Source: Bosea sp. Tri-49 (GTDB lineage: Bacteria; Pseudomonadota; Alphaproteobacteria; Rhizobiales; Beijerinckiaceae). From it: DNA of 64,000 nucleotides. The first letter of the stretch is position 1; each line of letters starts with the position of its first letter. Below are positions 37,866 to 47,075 of the stretch, piece after piece. The notes below the pieces were generated by a model. The model saw nothing but the letters and a program-made list of their open reading frames with translations, had not been told where the DNA came from and made no database searches. The position numbers were made by a program, and so were the translations under genes. Where the stretch lies: assembly GCF_003952665.1 (NCBI RefSeq), contig NZ_CP017946.1, forward strand, positions 3,720,001 through 3,784,000. The letters are read 5' to 3'.

Positions 37866-38474
37866 TCAGAGCCGTTCCTTGGCGAGGGCCTCGACAGCCT
37901 GGTCGAGACCGCGGGTCGACAATGGCAAGGCCAGGTCACGCCCGGCGGCATCCTTGAAGACGATCCGGCCCGGCTCGCTCGCCTTGCGCCACTGCTTGAT
38001 CATCTCATCGCCAAGTGCCACATCGGCGAAGCATCCACTCGGAATGCAGCGCCGCCAGCCGAGCTCGAGCGGCTTTGCGTCCTTCTCGCCGATGGCGATC
38101 TGCACGACGCTGGGGAAGGAGATGCTGATCGGCATCACGGCCGTAACCCGCAACGGCTCCCCGGCAGCTGCGCGACCGACGGCAACCTGGGCGATCGGGG
38201 CCTGCTGCCCCTGACTCTGCAGGACTTGCGCGACCTCGCAGATGCGGGCCGACTTGGGATTGTCCGAGACGCGCTGGCAGCGCAGCGTCCAGTCGCCAAA
38301 GCTCGCGGTGGTGCTGCTGGGCTCCGTCGACACCGGCTGGACGGCGGGCGTGGACGGTGGCGCGGGCTGACTGCCGGGTTTCGGAGCCGTCGACTGCGCG
38401 ATGGCGGAGCCCGCGCCCATGGCGAGAGCCACGCCCAGCACCGCTGGACCGAACAATGTGTGCACTGCTGTCAC
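37866..38474 (-). CDS. invasion-associated locus B (IalB) family protein
   Basis: A 202-residue exported protein. A signal peptide (VLGVALAMGAGSAIAQS) precedes a Pro-rich spacer and the IalB domain, recognised by FGDWTLRCQR, ARICEVAQV and GWRRCIPSGCFADV with its four cysteines. IalB proteins occur in many Hyphomicrobiales; in Bartonella IalB is linked to erythrocyte invasion, elsewhere the role is unknown. The start is uncertain: GTG at 38474 after GGGGTAGGGG gives a normal signal peptide, while the open frame continues to 38627. The stop lies 2 bp before the adhesin start, so it leads the operon ialB-like, tpsA, tpsB, sapC. Confidence 0.82.
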   Translation of the reverse strand: MTAVHTLFGPAVLGVALAMGAGSAIAQSTAPKPGSQPAPPSTPAVQPVSTEPSSTTASFGDWTLRCQRVSDNPKSARICEVAQVLQSQGQQAPIAQVAVGRAAAGEPLRVTAVMPISISFPSVVQIAIGEKDAKPLELGWRRCIPSGCFADVALGDEMIKQWRKASEPGRIVFKDAAGRDLALPLSTRGLDQAVEALAKERL

Positions 38475-38764
38475 GCCCCTACCCCAATCATGCCGCCGGC
38501 GCCTCGCCCCCGCGATAGCTCCTCTCACCGACAGGTCGCCCGACCAGTTCATCCGCAATGTCCTGTCGGCCGTGCCATGTCGCTCAACGAGAGGATCGCT
38601 GTGCTCGGAACGCCGCAGATTTCTCAAATTGCTCGAAACTGCGCAATACGAGTTTCAAAAATGGTCATATCGGATATTGCCCGATCGGCCCTTTTGATCA
38701 ATGCGCGGTGGGCCGAATGCGAACAGCCGTTCACCTTGGCGCCGAATTGGCCCACCGATCGGTC
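38475..38764. other. intergenic region upstream of the adhesin operon, with a dyad at 38635-38656
   Basis: This 290-bp stretch must hold the promoter of the IalB-adhesin operon. It is more AT-rich than its surroundings between about 38625 and 38700. A dyad GAAACT-N10-AGTTTC (38635-38656) encloses a TGCGCA palindrome and could be an operator. No confident -35/-10 pair could be chosen. The 14-mer GAACAGCCGTTCAC at 38721-38734 is described under the MFS regulator. Confidence 0.35.
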
Positions 38765-40111
38765 TCAGGCGACTGCCTGCTGCGATCGGCCCCGTGGTCC
38801 GACGACCGCAATCAGCGCTGCGCTGAGACCCAACGCCGCCGCGATCAGCACGAACATGCTCCAGGCTCCGACCTGGTGGATCAGCGCGAAAAAGACCAAC
38901 GGCACGAAGATGGAGATGAAGCGGCCTACCCCCCAAGCTATGGATGTCCGCGAGGCCCGCAGCTCGGTTGGAATGATCTCGGCGGCGTAGACCGCAAGGA
39001 CGCTGGCATAGATGGCGCTGGCCAGCGCGAAGGCGATGCCGAGGGCGACAAGCGGCAGGAAGGTGGTTGCGGCTGCAAAGGCCAAGCCCAGCGCAGCCAT
39101 CGCACCCGCGGCGCCGATCAGGCTGGCTTTGCGGCCGATCCGGTCGATCACCGGAGCGACGAGCAGATTGCCCAGTGCCGGTCCGAACATGATCAGGCCG
39201 GCCGCTATGACGGAATCGCCGATGCTGAACTGCTTCGCGACCATTACGGCCCCGCTCATCAGCGGAAAGCCGATCGTCGCCCAGGGGGCGAGCGCATAGA
39301 GGGTGCATAGCAGGAGCAGGCGGCGCCCCAGATCTGTCTGTGGGCGATCGAGTGCCGTTTGGGATGCCTTTCCAGCTCCGTCCGAAGTGGCCAACGGCAC
39401 TTTGCTTCGCGCACCGAAGCGCCGCAGTGCAGCGTCGGCCTCGGCGAAGCGGCCGGCGGCGGCAAGCCAGCGCGGCGATTCCGGCAAGAGCGCAAGCAGG
39501 CCCGCTGCGACGACGGCGACGAACGCACCGGAGCCGAGAGCCCAACGCCAGCCTTCAAGGCCAAAAGCCGTTGGCGACGCCGCACGCATCAGGAAGATGA
39601 TCGCTGGTGCGCCTAGAAAGGCGAGGCCGGCGCACAGGCATGACAGGGTGCCGCGCCAGCGTGGCGGCATGACATCGGCCATGTAGGCGGCGATCAGCGG
39701 TGGGCAGGCTCCGATGCCGAGGCCCGACAGGAAGCGGAAGCCGATCAGCGTCGTGGGATGCTGACTCGCCGCGGCGCCAAGCGAGCCGGCTGCGATCACG
39801 ACCAGCGCCAGCTGCAATGTGAGCCGGCGCCCGAAGCGGTCGCCGAGCATGCCGAAGACGGGGGCTCCAACAGCGCCCCCCGCGAAGATCGCCGCGAGGA
39901 ACAGCGACAGCTCGGCCTGCGTCATCGTGCGGGGCGGCGCCTGGAATACGGCTCCCAGGGCGTTGCCGAGTGCGACCTCAGCGATGTCGGCGAAGAGAGC
40001 GAGAGTCAGGACGCCAAAGAGCGCAAGCCGCAGACGGCAGAACGGCAAGGCATCGAGGCGCTCGCCGATCGCCCGCACCGACGCGTTTGGGTTCTCAACC
40101 CTGGTCAGCAC
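38765..40111 (-). CDS. MFS transporter, aromatic acid:H+ symporter type
   Basis: A 448-residue major facilitator with about twelve membrane segments. The loop between helices 2 and 3 has the family motif GDRFGRR, and a second copy DRIGRK sits between helices 8 and 9. The acidic first-helix region FADIAEVALGN and overall order fit the AAHS group, which takes up benzoate-like acids, but niacin or related carriers of the same group are possible. The start overlaps the upstream regulator gene by 17 bases. An aromatic substrate would suit the protocatechuate and ring-cleavage genes nearby; this is inference. Confidence 0.83.
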   Translation of the reverse strand: MLTRVENPNASVRAIGERLDALPFCRLRLALFGVLTLALFADIAEVALGNALGAVFQAPPRTMTQAELSLFLAAIFAGGAVGAPVFGMLGDRFGRRLTLQLALVVIAAGSLGAAASQHPTTLIGFRFLSGLGIGACPPLIAAYMADVMPPRWRGTLSCLCAGLAFLGAPAIIFLMRAASPTAFGLEGWRWALGSGAFVAVVAAGLLALLPESPRWLAAAGRFAEADAALRRFGARSKVPLATSDGAGKASQTALDRPQTDLGRRLLLLCTLYALAPWATIGFPLMSGAVMVAKQFSIGDSVIAAGLIMFGPALGNLLVAPVIDRIGRKASLIGAAGAMAALGLAFAAATTFLPLVALGIAFALASAIYASVLAVYAAEIIPTELRASRTSIAWGVGRFISIFVPLVFFALIHQVGAWSMFVLIAAALGLSAALIAVVGPRGRSQQAVA

Positions 40112-41030
40112 GCCGCGCTACCCGAGATTTCATAAACAGCCCCCCGGCGGCGCTCTCGTCCGTAAACTCTGGCGGCGAGCTCGCTGTCGCTTGCGCGAAA
40201 GCTGCGCCGATAATGGCGAGCTTCGCCGCCTGGAAACGCGCATACTCCTTGCGGAAGCCTCGCGACAGCCAGATCGGGGAGCGCCCGCGCACACCGCTCC
40301 AGCCGATGCTACCCATCGCCACCGCCGCCGCGAGCGTCCGGCCGGCATGTGTCCGGGAGAGGTTGAAGGGACGGGCGAGCGCCGAGATAGAGGTCACGTC
40401 AGTCAACTCCCTCTCCTCGTCACGTGCCGCGGCGATGTCGACGCCCACGATGAGCCGATCCATCAGGCTGCCGCCTTCGTCGACCGAGGCGAACACCGCA
40501 TAGCCTGGCGGCGGCACGCGGATCACCGCGGACGACAGCAGAGCATCAGCGGTGGCAGGCTCGATCCCCTTCAGGAGAGCACCGTCCGCCGCCTGCAACC
40601 GCGAGGTCCTGGCACCATCATCGAGTGAATCGAGCGCGGTCAGATGAATGGCGTACCATTGCGTCAGCGCCCACAGGGTCGAAGGCGCAGGCTCCGCCAA
40701 GCCGGCATGCATTCTGGTCGGCTGGACGAGCCCGTATTGCAGCGCCTCGGTGAAGAAGGAGGCAGCGGTGTTTCGGCTCGCCAGGCCATGAGCGAGAACC
40801 TCCTCGATGAACTCGCGCTGCGACAATCCCGGCCGGCCGAGGTCGAGCCCACGGAAATAGCGGGACAGCGCCGCATGCGACATCAGCCAGCGCTGCTGGG
40901 TCGAGAACTGCGAGGCCAGCCGGGGCGCCGCGGTCTGCACCGCCAAGAATCCCTGGACCAGGCGGCGCGCAACGCGATCGAACCGCGGATAGGCGAGCAG
41001 CCGCTCGATCTCCGCTTCCAGCGTCTGCAT
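40095..41030 (-). CDS. unfamiliar regulator-like protein with C-terminal helix-turn-helix
   Basis: A 311-residue protein that I do not recognise as a named family. Residues near 210-260 (TSISALARPFNLSRTHAGRTL, then a small-residue turn and GWSGV) look like a winged helix-turn-helix. The N-terminal two thirds are helical with no membrane segments. The start ATG at 41030 has GGGGGA upstream; an in-frame ATG at 41066 has none. It overlaps the MFS transporter gene by 17 bases, so the two are co-expressed, and it could sense the transported compound. Confidence 0.7.
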   Translation of the reverse strand: MQTLEAEIERLLAYPRFDRVARRLVQGFLAVQTAAPRLASQFSTQQRWLMSHAALSRYFRGLDLGRPGLSQREFIEEVLAHGLASRNTAASFFTEALQYGLVQPTRMHAGLAEPAPSTLWALTQWYAIHLTALDSLDDGARTSRLQAADGALLKGIEPATADALLSSAVIRVPPPGYAVFASVDEGGSLMDRLIVGVDIAAARDEERELTDVTSISALARPFNLSRTHAGRTLAAAVAMGSIGWSGVRGRSPIWLSRGFRKEYARFQAAKLAIIGAAFAQATASSPPEFTDESAAGGLFMKSRVARRADQG

Positions 41031-41137
41031 CCGATCCCCCGCCTGCTGCGCTCGCACGCCGGGCATTTATTGTTCGTTCGACACGGTGCAGTACAGCTAC
41101 GCAACTCGCGTTGGAGGCCTCGCTGCCGAGCCCTTTT

Positions 41138-41151
41138 GAACAGCCGTTCAC
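41138..41151. promoter_or_regulatory. shared 14-bp dyad GAACAGCCGTTCAC upstream of the regulator-MFS pair
   Basis: TGAAC-AGCC-GTTCA forms 5-bp inverted arms at 41137-41150, in the gap between the TetR gene and the regulator gene. The same 14 bases occur again at 38721-38734, beyond the MFS gene and upstream of the IalB operon. An exact 14-mer twice within 2.5 kb, both in non-coding DNA, suggests an operator, most simply for the adjacent TetR protein. Confidence 0.4.
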
Positions 41152-41226
41152 AACACGGCGAAGCGGTACTCGTTTCACGCCGCAGAGTGTCTTCGTCGCA
41201 ACGCTTCGGCCAATCGATCCGCCTTG

Positions 41227-41820
41227 TCAGATGGCAGGCTGCGTCGCTCCATGAAGCAGCGCGCGGACCATGCTGTGATAGCGCTGGTGAAGCCTGGCTG
41301 GATCGATTGGAGGCAAACTCTGATTGGTGCCGCGCGCGCCATCTGCGAGCAATTGCGCCAGGGCTTCGGGGCCGACATCCGGCTTGACCAGCAGGATACC
41401 TCCCGCCTCCAGCTCGCCGATGAAGCGCGCGAGCTCGGACTGAAACCCGACTGCCGATGCGATCATGATGTCGCGGCAGCGCCGGAAAGCCTGATCGTTG
41501 ATCTCGATGGAATGAGGCGACGTCGCCAGGCGCCGGCGCGTATTGCCGTATCGCGTATCGAGAATGGTCGCCAGAATCTCGGCGGCGTCTCGCCCGTCTG
41601 CCAGAGCTTCTCGCCCGGCCGCCATCCCGATCTCGACCGCTTGCGCGTTGACGTTCTCGATCAGGAAGCGAAAGGCTTGTTCCTTGCTACTGAAGTAGTT
41701 GTAAAGCGTCCGCCGCGTGACATCGACGGCCTTGGCGAGGCCGGTCATGGTCAAGTGCTCGTAGCCATGGTCGAGGAACGCTCGCTCCAGCCGCGACACG
41801 AGCTCTACGCGTGTAACCAT
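41227..41820 (-). CDS. TetR family transcriptional regulator
   Basis: A 197-residue repressor-type protein. The N-terminal domain has the TetR helix-turn-helix: LVSRLERAFLDHGYEHLTMTG, then VDVTRRTLYNYFSSKEQAF. The C-terminal domain is helical and binds an unknown ligand. ATG at 41820 is preferred because the longer frame can begin only with TTG at 41859. It lies between the SDR gene (222 bp upstream) and the regulator-MFS pair, all on one strand; a dyad present twice near that pair is a candidate operator. Confidence 0.88.
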   Translation of the reverse strand: MVTRVELVSRLERAFLDHGYEHLTMTGLAKAVDVTRRTLYNYFSSKEQAFRFLIENVNAQAVEIGMAAGREALADGRDAAEILATILDTRYGNTRRRLATSPHSIEINDQAFRRCRDIMIASAVGFQSELARFIGELEAGGILLVKPDVGPEALAQLLADGARGTNQSLPPIDPARLHQRYHSMVRALLHGATQPAI

Positions 41821-42041
41821 CAGAACATCCAGTTGCCCGCCGGACCGCCAGCTCGGCAATCTGACCGGCTCGAACGATTCAGTACGCTCCTTCTTGCCTC
41901 GATTTCCTCGGCGGCTGCAATCCGCGGTTTGGCAGTCCCCACCCGGAGCAGACTTCGGTCGAACGTCACGCCGACGCTAGGTCGAGCCCGATCGAGATCA
42001 GTTGCGCCACGAGATCGAGCAATTGCGAGTGCCGATTGAGA

Positions 42042-42791
42042 TCAGGGCCCGACGAGCTGGCCGCCGTCGACCACTACGGTTTGAGCGGTGACCCAACTGG
42101 CTTTGTCGGAAGCGAGGAAGAGCACGACCTGGGCGACCTCGTCGGGCTTGCCCATCCGGCCGAAAGGAATGCTGGCCAGTGTCGACTGATAGAGTTCGGG
42201 GCTCGACGTCTTCCGATCCTCCCACGTGCCACCTGGGAACTCGATCGAACCGGGCGCGACGCAGTTCACCCGAATGCCCTTTTTCGACAGCGTTTTCGCC
42301 TGGCTCGCCGTGTAATGCATCACGGCTGCTTTGATAGCGCCGTAAGGTGCCGAACGGGACGAAGCCCGCATGGCCGAGATCGACGAGACGTTCACGATCG
42401 ACGAGCCCGGCTTCATATGAGGGATCGCCGCATGGCTGCCGCGGACAACGGCCATCATGTCGACGTTGAGCGAGGCTGCCCACCCCTCCTCATCATCGGA
42501 ATGGCCAAAGCCAGAGGCGTTGTTGACGAGGACATCGAGCCCTCCGAGAGCCTTCACCGCCGCGGGCACATAGGCCTCGATCGCACTCGCATCAGCAAGA
42601 TCGACACTGGCGCCGTGAGCGGCGACGCCGAGCGTTTCGATCTCCCGGCGGGTCGCTTCGAGCGGTCCCCTGCCCCGAGCACAGATCGAAACGGATGCGC
42701 CGCCCGCCGCGAACCCGAGCGCGATGGAGCGTCCGATGCCACGGCTGCCGCCCATCACGATCACTCTCTTGCCGGCGAAGTCCTTGGCCAT
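42042..42791 (-). CDS. SDR family oxidoreductase
   Basis: A 249-residue classical short-chain dehydrogenase/reductase. It shows the nucleotide-binding motif GGSRGIG, the NNAS motif (VLVNNASG), and the catalytic set with Ser in NVSSISAM and YGAIKAA. The Arg in CARGRGP after the second strand suggests a preference for NADP(H). The substrate cannot be derived. It is the first gene upstream of the TetR gene and has a possible promoter at 42825-42855. Confidence 0.88.
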   Translation of the reverse strand: MAKDFAGKRVIVMGGSRGIGRSIALGFAAGGASVSICARGRGPLEATRREIETLGVAAHGASVDLADASAIEAYVPAAVKALGGLDVLVNNASGFGHSDDEEGWAASLNVDMMAVVRGSHAAIPHMKPGSSIVNVSSISAMRASSRSAPYGAIKAAVMHYTASQAKTLSKKGIRVNCVAPGSIEFPGGTWEDRKTSSPELYQSTLASIPFGRMGKPDEVAQVVLFLASDKASWVTAQTVVVDGGQLVGP

Positions 42792-42824
42792 GCGGACATC
42801 CCATACCGATTGCGTCCAAGTGCC

Positions 42825-42855
42825 CTTATAGCCGCAATGAAAGACTTGGTTTCAA
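42825..42855 (-). promoter_or_regulatory. possible promoter of the SDR gene
   Basis: TTGAAA (42855-42850) and TATAAG (42830-42825) lie on the minus strand 34 bases upstream of the SDR start, with a 19-base spacer, slightly longer than usual. They stand out in otherwise GC-rich DNA. Confidence 0.35.
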
Positions 42856-42956
42856 GCCCCGTCAGCATGGCGTGAGTACGTTCAGGTCACTTCGTTTCGA
42901 CGCATCTCAAGATGATGAATGGGATGGACCTGATCCAGCTCCTAACAGGCAGCCTG

Positions 42957-44135
42957 TCAGCAGCCGATCACCTTGAATTCCACGCGCCGGTCGAGCGCGT
43001 CACTGCCGTCGTCCTTGCCGGTTCCGATGAGATTTTCCTTGAAGCCGCGCCCGGTGGCGATGATGCGGTTGCGGTTTTCCGGCGCACCGGTCAGCAGCAG
43101 GTCCATGACGAACTGGGCGCGCAGTGTCGAGAGGCGCTCGTTCACCTGGGGCAGCCCGGTGCGCGAGCTGTGGCCGACAACCTCGAGGCAAGCTCCCTTC
43201 TGGCGGGCACGCGTTGCAATCTGGCTCAGCCACATCGGATAGGGTTCGGCGATCCGGGGATCATCGATGAACTGCGTGGTCCCGGGTTTGAACAGCAGCT
43301 TCACCATCAACTGATTGGCACCCAGGCCATAGTCGACGAGGTCGCCGAAAGCGTCGACCATATCGTCGCGCCGCGCGAGCTTGCCGGCGGCGAGATAGGT
43401 ACCGATCCTGACCCGGTGCTGCTCGCCGCCCGGCAACTTGCGGGCAGCTCGATAATAGGCCAGCGCCTCGCGGAAGCGCTGTGCTTCATAGGCAAGGATG
43501 CCGTCATTGACCAAGGCATTCGCCGTCAGTCGCTCGACATAGGCCGGGTCGATCGTCTCGCCGAGCTTCGTGCCCTGACAGGTCTTGATATAGACGTCGG
43601 TGGCTTGGTCCTTCGCCCAGAGCGGCGCGTCGCTGTAGTATTGGGTCGGCGTTGTGTCGACGCCCTCGATCCGGGCACGCGCCACGCCCTTCGAGACAAC
43701 GCTGTTCGACTTCAGGTCCGCAAGCGTCAGGCAAATCCGGTAGGCGTCGCGCACGCCGTCGGCCGCTCCGTTGTTGTTCACGGCAGTGAAGGTGCCGACC
43801 AACACGACCGGCTTGCGCGCCAACGAAGCGCTGTCGAAGGACTGCACGGTGAAGCGCGGATAGGATTTTCGAACGATCTCGATCAGCGTCTGCTGCATCG
43901 AGCGGGTGGCTGTCGATTGCGAGCCGGAGGCCGCGTCGATCAGCGGGTCGATGACGAGATCGACCTGCTGATCAGTGAGCGTGGCCTTGCCGAAGAGGTC
44001 GTCGGCCGCCTTCTGCAAAGCCTGCGGGAAGGGCACTGGTGTCGGCGGCGATGCCGCTTGTGCCCAAGCGGCAGCGGCACTCGCCAGAAGCGTCAGCGGA
44101 GTGAGGATGCAGCCGAGGCGCGTGACGATCGACAT
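42957..44135 (-). CDS. OmpA-domain envelope protein
   Basis: A 392-residue exported protein with a signal peptide (to about residue 27, AAAAWAQA). The middle part has a region that resembles a FlgO-like or TPR-type fold (KPVVLVGTFTAVN; LAYEAQRFREALAYYRAARKL). The C-terminal 80 residues form an OmpA-like peptidoglycan-binding domain, with VVGHSSRTG, NERLSTLRAQFV and DRRVEFKV. It is encoded 50 bp after the caspase-like gene and probably shares its transcript, placing the protease and a cell-wall anchor together in the periplasm. Confidence 0.83.
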   Translation of the reverse strand: MSIVTRLGCILTPLTLLASAAAAWAQAASPPTPVPFPQALQKAADDLFGKATLTDQQVDLVIDPLIDAASGSQSTATRSMQQTLIEIVRKSYPRFTVQSFDSASLARKPVVLVGTFTAVNNNGAADGVRDAYRICLTLADLKSNSVVSKGVARARIEGVDTTPTQYYSDAPLWAKDQATDVYIKTCQGTKLGETIDPAYVERLTANALVNDGILAYEAQRFREALAYYRAARKLPGGEQHRVRIGTYLAAGKLARRDDMVDAFGDLVDYGLGANQLMVKLLFKPGTTQFIDDPRIAEPYPMWLSQIATRARQKGACLEVVGHSSRTGLPQVNERLSTLRAQFVMDLLLTGAPENRNRIIATGRGFKENLIGTGKDDGSDALDRRVEFKVIGC

Positions 44136-44185
44136 GCTTCATTCCTCCCCGTTTCGGGCCTTCGCCTCATTTCGTCGTATGCCGC

Positions 44186-45643
44186 TCAGCGGCATTGCTG
44201 GAGCTGCTCGCGCGCTGACGGAGTCAGTTCACCGAGCTGGGCCTGGAGCAGCAGTTCGCTGCAATTCGCCTTGGCCGGCGCCGCCGCAGCCGGAGTATCG
44301 GCGCGGCGCTCGACCGGGCGCGGCGCGCTCGCCGGCACGGTCTGGGGCTGAGCCGAACGATCGGGCGGGGATAGCATCAACGTGCCGAGCCGCGCCGCCA
44401 GAGCCTGTTCGACATTGCGGCGCTCTTCTGCCAAGCGCTGCTTCTCGGCCTCGAGCGCGGCCAACTCCTTCTCGCGCCGGGCCAGTTCGTCGGCGAGACG
44501 GGAGCGCTCGGCCATACCCCCGGTCGATGGCTTGGGCGTGATGGGAGCCGGTTTCACCTGCGTGGCATCCCCGCTCGTGGGCGGTGGCGGCGCGACCACC
44601 TCGCCGGGCTCCTGCCGGGCAAGGTCGGTCGCGGCCTGCTTACGCCCCTGTTCGGCTCGTTCGAGCCGTTCGAGCAGTGCCCGCTCGCGCTCAGCGAACT
44701 CGCGCACCAACCGGTCGCGTTCATTGGCCGCACCCGAGCGGCGCTCGATCAGGTCGAGGCGCGTGCGTGCGTCGATGGACAAGGAGCTGGTGGGATAGCG
44801 CTGCATGAAATCCCGGAGAATGTCGGGTTCGTCGCTGGTGCGGATGCGCTGCCAGACACTGGCATCGGTCTCCGCGAGATTGAGGTAGAAATCGCCGAGC
44901 AAGGACAGCGAAAGCTCCGGCGTTTGCCGCCCCGCGGTTGCATCGTAGACGCTCTTCTGGACGCGGCGGAACATGGTCGCCACCTCGAGTCCCGGCTGAT
45001 CGATCTCGCGCACCAGCGCCGCCGTGAACGGGCTGTTGCGGCCGGCGCCGTCGGCGGCGACGTCGTTGGCCTGCGTCGCATAGGCGATGACCATGCCTTG
45101 TGCCCGCGCCACGGGAGCAAGGCCGGAGCCTACGGAGAAGCCGCGTGTCGCCTGCCTTTTGGCGAGCTGGTTGACGAAAGGATTGTTGCGGCAGGCGTCC
45201 AGCACCATGATCTTGACGCCCTTGGCGAAGTTCAGCGCCGTGACGACGTCGTTGAGCCGCGTCGTCTCGTACTGGACGCCGGCCTCGTCCTCGATCTTGG
45301 CCTCGACCGGCACGAGATAGTTCTCGCCGTTGAACTGGAAGCCGTGGCCGGCGAAGTAGAACATCACGGAATCGGCGTCCTGCGCCAGCCGGGCGAAGCG
45401 GGTCAGTGCCGCATCCATGCCGCGCTTGTCGAGATCGATGCCATCGACCACCTCGAAGCCGACCTTGCGCAGCGCCGTGGCCATGTCGCGGGCGTCGTTG
45501 ACCGTATTGGGCAGGACGGGCGCATTGCGATAGCTGGAATTGCCGATGACGAGCGCAACGCGACGCTCCGAAGCCGGCGCCGCCATGGCCAGCCCGGTCA
45601 GCATGAGCATGATCAGCCCGCAGAGTCTGGCGATGAGGATCAT
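44186..45643 (-). CDS. exported caspase-family (C14) protease
   Basis: A 485-residue protein with a signal peptide (to about residue 22, LAMAAPA) and a p20-type caspase domain. The catalytic dyad is complete: His100 in YFAGHGF and Cys151 in VLDACRNNPF. After the protease domain is a region with a charged coiled coil (about residues 310-440, rich in Arg/Glu/Ala) and a short C-terminal tail. Bacterial caspase homologues usually cut after Arg/Lys, but substrates of exported ones are mostly unknown. It is followed by the OmpA-domain gene and faces, across 150 bp, the DUF4399 / pseudo-caspase operon. Confidence 0.9.
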   Translation of the reverse strand: MILIARLCGLIMLMLTGLAMAAPASERRVALVIGNSSYRNAPVLPNTVNDARDMATALRKVGFEVVDGIDLDKRGMDAALTRFARLAQDADSVMFYFAGHGFQFNGENYLVPVEAKIEDEAGVQYETTRLNDVVTALNFAKGVKIMVLDACRNNPFVNQLAKRQATRGFSVGSGLAPVARAQGMVIAYATQANDVAADGAGRNSPFTAALVREIDQPGLEVATMFRRVQKSVYDATAGRQTPELSLSLLGDFYLNLAETDASVWQRIRTSDEPDILRDFMQRYPTSSLSIDARTRLDLIERRSGAANERDRLVREFAERERALLERLERAEQGRKQAATDLARQEPGEVVAPPPPTSGDATQVKPAPITPKPSTGGMAERSRLADELARREKELAALEAEKQRLAEERRNVEQALAARLGTLMLSPPDRSAQPQTVPASAPRPVERRADTPAAAAPAKANCSELLLQAQLGELTPSAREQLQQCR

Positions 45644-45794
45644 GGCCCCTTCCTACCGTCGCAGGCTACCGCATGACTTCGCTGGACGCCAGAACAAAGC
45701 CGCTCCAGCTACGTCAACGCCAAGTGTTCCGCTTGTAGACGTGCAGCCGCGCTGGTAGCCTGCTTGCACTCGTCTCATGGATGGGGAGACGTCG

Positions 45795-47075
45795 ATGCCA
45801 TCGAGGGCGCTTCGCCTTATACCCACCCTGGTACCGGCGGCTCTGGCATGGGCCATGGTCATTGCTCTTCCGGTCGGCGAGGTTGCGGCCCAAGCGCGCG
45901 CAATGCAGCGCAGCCCGGCCCCGGCAACCGCCAGGCTCAGCTTCGTCGGCCTCGCCAATAATGACCGCGTTCCCGGCAAATTCACGGTCCGCTTTGCGAT
46001 CAGCGGCATGGAGATCGCGCCCGCCGGGCAAGCCAGGCGCAATGCCGGACACCATCACCTGCTGATCGACACCGGGCTGCCGGCGCTCGACCAGCCGATC
46101 CCGAGCGACTTCAACCACATCCACTTCGGCGGCGGACAGACCGAGGCCGAGATCGCACTGACGCCGGGCCGGCACACGCTCCAGCTGCTCTTCGCCGACC
46201 ATAGCCATGTGCCGCATGATCCGCCGGTCGTGTCCGAGCGGATCACCGTCGAGGTCGCGGCCGATCCGGCCGAGAAGCCGCGCACCGCCGCCGCCCCTGG
46301 CGGCCGGGTCTTCTTCATCGACCTCAAGGACGGCGCGACGATTCCGACCCACGCGAAGATTCGCTTCGGCATCGAGGGTATCGTCATCACGCCCGCCGGC
46401 ACGGTGAGCGCCAATGGCGGCCATCACCACCTGCTCGTCGACGCGGAGGTGCCGGCGCTCGACCGCGAGATCCCCAGCGATTTCAACCACCTGCATTTCG
46501 GACGCGGCCAGACCGAGGTCGAGCTCTCGCTCCCCCCCGGCGAGCATACGCTGCAGCTTCTCCTGGGCGATCACGAGCATGTCCCGCATGATCCTCCGGT
46601 GATGTCCGAGCGAATCCGCGTGCGCGTCGTCGATGCGGTGCAGGCTGGCTCTGTGGCATCTGCAGCCCCGGCGGCGGGAGCGGGCCGCCCGCGTACGGCT
46701 GCGCCCAACGACGCTGCCGTCTACTTCATCTATCCGAAGGATGGCGCGACGATCTTCCCGAGCTCGACCATCCGCTTCGGGCTGCGCAATATGGGCGTCG
46801 CGCCGGCCGGCGTCACCAAGCCGAACACCGGGCACCATCATTTGCTGGTCGACGTGCCGACACCCGCACTCGGCGAGCCGATCCCGTCCGACCTCAACCA
46901 CATTCATCTCGGCGGTGGCCAGACGGAGCGGCGCATCACCTTGCCGCCTGGCAAGCACACGCTGCAGCTCCTTCTCGCGGACGCAGCCCATGTGCCGCAC
47001 GATCCGCCGGTCATGTCGGAGCGCATCACCGTCACGGTGATGCCAGGCGGCCGCAAATCGGCGAGGCGTCGATGA
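45795..47075 (+). CDS. exported protein with three DUF4399 domains
   Basis: A 426-residue protein with a signal peptide (to about residue 33, GEVAAQA) and three consecutive DUF4399 domains of about 100 residues. Each carries the same His-rich pattern: GHHHLL, then a proline-rich turn IPSDxNHxHFGxGQTE, and finally H(T)LQLL and HVPHDPPVxSE. So many conserved His and acidic residues suggest metal binding, but no function is established. ATG at 45795 is chosen because GGGGAG lies six bases upstream. The stop overlaps the start of the next, single-domain, DUF4399 gene. Confidence 0.87.
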   Translation: MPSRALRLIPTLVPAALAWAMVIALPVGEVAAQARAMQRSPAPATARLSFVGLANNDRVPGKFTVRFAISGMEIAPAGQARRNAGHHHLLIDTGLPALDQPIPSDFNHIHFGGGQTEAEIALTPGRHTLQLLFADHSHVPHDPPVVSERITVEVAADPAEKPRTAAAPGGRVFFIDLKDGATIPTHAKIRFGIEGIVITPAGTVSANGGHHHLLVDAEVPALDREIPSDFNHLHFGRGQTEVELSLPPGEHTLQLLLGDHEHVPHDPPVMSERIRVRVVDAVQAGSVASAAPAAGAGRPRTAAPNDAAVYFIYPKDGATIFPSSTIRFGLRNMGVAPAGVTKPNTGHHHLLVDVPTPALGEPIPSDLNHIHLGGGQTERRITLPPGKHTLQLLLADAAHVPHDPPVMSERITVTVMPGGRKSARRR

